A DNA stretch of 64,000 nt from the NCBI GenBank assembly GCA_022953095.1, contig JALJCR010000001.1, positions 1,398,501 through 1,462,500 of the forward strand, given 5' to 3'. Position 1 is the first letter of the stretch; each line of letters starts with the position of its first letter. Made by a program: the position numbers and the translations under genes. The notes beneath the pieces were generated by a model that saw only the letters and a list, made by a program, of their open reading frames with translations, did not search any database and was not told where the DNA came from. This DNA comes from Qipengyuania sp. ABI-127-1 (lineage in GTDB: Bacteria; Pseudomonadota; Alphaproteobacteria; Sphingomonadales; Sphingomonadaceae). Shown here one piece after another: positions 61,642-64,000 of the stretch.

Positions 61642-62952
61642 TTATGCGCCACGAGCGGCAATCATGCTGTCGATATCGACGAACTTCTCTCTCGGTGCCC
61701 CTTTGCGCGCGGCAGCGATCTCGGCCTCTTCGATCTTCTGCCAGTCCCGGAAGGTGACGATTTCCAGACCTCGCGTTTGCGCCAGTTCGTCAAAGCCTTC
61801 GCGGCCGCGCTTGCGCGATCCCCCACCGATGTCCTGGTCGATGATATCGATGACCGCATAGCCATCGGGGCGATTGGTACCGATCGTGCCGCTCGGGCCG
61901 CGCTTGGCCCAGCCCACGCAATACAGGCCTGGCAGAATGCGCCCTTCGTCATTGGCGAAGCAACCCGCGCGCTCGTCGAAAGGGACCCCCTTGAGCGGAG
62001 AAGTCCGGTAGCCGATGCAAGTAACGACCAGATCGGCCGGAACACGATAGGTTTCGCCCGTTCCGACCGGGCGTCCGGCTTCGACCTTCGTCCGTTCGAC
62101 TTCGACGCCGACTACCTTTCCGCCTTCGCTCACGATCGCTTTCGGATTGGCGAAGAAATCGAACTCTATGGCGATGGGTTTCTCACCATGGATGTTCTCG
62201 GGGATGGCGGCGAAATCGCGCAGGAGCGTGACCGACTTGCGCATACCGGGTTCCAGAAACGCATCATCTTCTATTGGGGGTAGGTCGGCACCATCGACAT
62301 GCGGGCTTGCTCGGTCGAGATGCAGGAGTTCGCCCAGTTCCTTCGGCGTCATCATGATCTGGTGCGGTCCGCGGCGGCCGAGTATGGAAATCGTCTCGAT
62401 ATTGCTCTCGCACAGGGCTTCGAGCGCGTGCGCAACAATGTCGGAACCGGCGAATTCGTGTTGCGATTTGGACAGGATGCGCGCTACATCGAGTGCGACA
62501 TTCCCCATGCCCACGACCACTGCATGCTTGCCCGAAAGATCGGGGTCGAGCCGCGCGAATTCGGGATGACCATTGTACCACCCGACGAAGGCCGCGCTGC
62601 CAATGACGTTGCGGCTTCCCGCTCCATCGATGTCGAGCTGCCGATCTCTGGGCGCGCCGGTGGCAAGCACGACCGCATCGTAGAGCGAGGTTAGCTCTTC
62701 CACAGTGATGTCTTCGCCCACCGTGACATTGCCCGCAAAGCGGACCGTATCGCCAATCGCGGTCTTCTCGTAGCGTCGTGAAACCGCCTTGATCGATTGG
62801 TGATCGGGAGCCACGCCAGTGCGGATCAGGCCGAAAGGCACCGGCAGCTTGTCGTAGACATCGATAAGGGCATCCTCGCCCCATTTCTTAACCGCCGCTT
62901 CCGCCGTGTAATAGCCCGCCGGACCAGAGCCTACGATCGCGATGTGCCGCAT
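61642..62952 (-). CDS. NADPH:ferredoxin reductase, adrenodoxin-reductase type (FprA-like)
   Basis: A 436-residue FAD/NADP flavoprotein. FAD motif GSGPAGYYTAE at residues 8-18, DVYDKLPVPFGLIRTGVAPDH typical of the adrenodoxin reductase and FprA group, VVVGMGNVALDVARIL for NADP, and GWAKRGPSGTIGTNR near the end. It feeds electrons to ferredoxins, for example for cytochromes P450 or Rieske oxygenases; no partner gene is adjacent. ATG 62952 (MRHIAIVG) is chosen. It lies 94 bases upstream of phaC and is divergent from the GGDEF gene. Confidence 0.92.
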   Translation of the reverse strand: MRHIAIVGSGPAGYYTAEAAVKKWGEDALIDVYDKLPVPFGLIRTGVAPDHQSIKAVSRRYEKTAIGDTVRFAGNVTVGEDITVEELTSLYDAVVLATGAPRDRQLDIDGAGSRNVIGSAAFVGWYNGHPEFARLDPDLSGKHAVVVGMGNVALDVARILSKSQHEFAGSDIVAHALEALCESNIETISILGRRGPHQIMMTPKELGELLHLDRASPHVDGADLPPIEDDAFLEPGMRKSVTLLRDFAAIPENIHGEKPIAIEFDFFANPKAIVSEGGKVVGVEVERTKVEAGRPVGTGETYRVPADLVVTCIGYRTSPLKGVPFDERAGCFANDEGRILPGLYCVGWAKRGPSGTIGTNRPDGYAVIDIIDQDIGGGSRKRGREGFDELAQTRGLEIVTFRDWQKIEEAEIAAARKGAPREKFVDIDSMIAARGA

Positions 62953-63136
62953 GTCTCTCTCCCACAAGACAGACGATCCATGCACATCTGCCGCCCCCCT
63001 GGCAAGCGACCGTGCCGCGCGGAAGACACTTTGTGATCATGGTTATCCCTTTGGCAAGGAATTGTCCTTACCCCGGTAAACCGTTGAAGGGCGTAGGGCA
63101 TGAGAGTCAGGTAAGGCCATTGGGAGCTCGATAGGA

Positions 63137-64000
63137 ATGGCTGGGTTCTTCTCGCGATCCGCGCGGGCAATTGCGGAAGATGACGGGACCTCGGGGAATG
63201 AACCGCTGCGTCCCATCGACGCTTCCGACGCAGCCCGCCGGGTCGAGCTGCTCGATAGTTTCGAGGCCGCCGGGCTGGGCTGGTTCTGGGCCACCGACGC
63301 CAAGGGACGGCTGATCTATCTTTCAGAAAACGCCGCACACGCGCTGGGCTGGACGCATGGGGAAGCGATCGGCAAGCCGCTTGGCGAACTGTTTATTCCT
63401 GAACCGTTAGATGCGTCCGAAACGGCAGGGCGTTCGCTCGCCTTCTTACTCAGTGCCCGCCATTCCATCAGTCAGCTCAATGTGCGTCTGGCGGTGGAAG
63501 GCCAGGATGTCTGGTGGGAAATCGCGGGTAAGCCGCAGTTCGACGAAAAGCAGCGCTTTACCGGATATCGTGGCAGCGCAAAGGATGTCACGACGATCCG
63601 CGAAAGCCAGCAGGATGCCGAGCGGTTGGCACAGTACGATTCGCTGACAGGCCTGGCCAACCGCCACCGCATGACCGAGCGATTGACTTCGATTCTCAAG
63701 GCCTATCGCAATTCCAAGCGCACCTGCGCGCTGATGATGCTCGACCTGGACCGATTCCAGCAGATCAACGATACGCTGGGTCACCCGACCGGCGACGAAC
63801 TGCTCAAGCAGGTTGCCGGACGCCTCGGCCGCATCGTTGGCGATAAAGGCGAAATCGGGCGTCTGGGGGGCGATGAATTCCAGATCGTGCTCCCCGATAT
63901 CGATGATCGCGGTGCGCTGGGTGAGCTGGGGCAACGCCTGATCCAGATGATTTCGCAGCCCTATTCGATCAATGGCGCCCGCGCGATCATCGGCACGTCG
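63137..64000 (+). CDS. PAS-GGDEF protein, 3' end outside window
   Basis: The frame is open to the right edge; 288 residues are visible from ATG 63137. A PAS domain covers about residues 42-160 (FEAAGLGWFWATDAKGRLIYLS, GYRGSAKDVT), then a GGDEF diguanylate cyclase domain starts near residue 170 (YDSLTGLANRHRM). The active-site motif is intact as GRLGGDEFQIVL near residue 240. An EAL domain may follow outside the window. With the PilZ protein at the left edge it suggests c-di-GMP signalling in this organism, but the two genes are 61 kb apart. Confidence 0.92.
   Translation, partial: MAGFFSRSARAIAEDDGTSGNEPLRPIDASDAARRVELLDSFEAAGLGWFWATDAKGRLIYLSENAAHALGWTHGEAIGKPLGELFIPEPLDASETAGRSLAFLLSARHSISQLNVRLAVEGQDVWWEIAGKPQFDEKQRFTGYRGSAKDVTTIRESQQDAERLAQYDSLTGLANRHRMTERLTSILKAYRNSKRTCALMMLDLDRFQQINDTLGHPTGDELLKQVAGRLGRIVGDKGEIGRLGGDEFQIVLPDIDDRGALGELGQRLIQMISQPYSINGARAIIGTS

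Overview
The window is GC-rich chromosomal DNA from an alphaproteobacterium, most likely a sphingomonad of the Erythrobacteraceae type. The basis for that is the combination of an atpI-atpB-atpE-atpF'-atpF cluster split from the F1 genes, the trpF-trpB-trpA-accD-folC order, a TIGR02300/FYDLN-type zinc-ribbon acidic protein, an rpsF-rpsR-rplI cluster, a PHA synthase, and palindromic repeats typical of these genomes. The assignment is inference from gene content and protein style; no database search was run. Both window edges cut genes: an AmpG-like permease on the left and a PAS-GGDEF protein on the right.

Layout. 0-10 kb: an AmpG-like permease, a PilZ protein, then a long minus-strand run purB, lapA-like, pyrF, trpF, trpB, a DUF559 nuclease-like cassette, trpA, accD, folC (purines, pyrimidines, tryptophan, fatty acids, folate). 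10-20 kb: an exported DUF3857/transglutaminase/TPR protein, radC, the ydbH-ynbE-ydbL envelope lipid module, and the F0 ATP synthase operon. 20-27 kb: a quinone oxidoreductase with a glyoxalase II, then a minus-strand run aroA, small membrane protein, cmk, MarR-GNAT fusion, rpsA. 27-33.5 kb: FYDLN protein, tRNA-Ala(GGC), and ffh-rpsP-rimM-trmD-rplS, the last interrupted by a thioredoxin-reductase-like flavoprotein and a small membrane protein. 33.5-44.3 kb: plus-strand run of an S9 peptidase, asd, small metabolic proteins, an M2 peptidase, a YncE-like propeller, rimB-like and rimK. 44.3-47.8 kb: a broken GNAT gene, amn, rplI-rpsR-rpsF. 47.9-56.1 kb: DUF808, GST, a divergent pair of Mur ligase (Mpl-like) and LD-carboxypeptidase, fabD-fabG, dnaN, DUF2855. 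56.1-58.9 kb: a lower-GC insert with a TonB-dependent receptor. 58.9-64 kb: PHA depolymerase, PHA synthase, an adrenodoxin-reductase-like NADP reductase, and the start of a GGDEF protein.

Most of this is housekeeping DNA. The most interesting signals are repeats. One palindromic family flanks the DUF559 gene as inverted copies between trpB and trpA, supplies that protein's C-terminus, and appears again as an in-frame insertion inside trmD. A second family (CATCCCAGC / GCTGGGATG) forms paired palindromes in three intergenic gaps, and a long isolated hairpin sits between fabG and dnaN. Functionally, AmpG-like, LD-carboxypeptidase and Mpl-like genes fit a muropeptide recycling route, and rimB-like/rimK lie 3 kb from the gene of ribosomal protein S6, the substrate of RimK in other bacteria.
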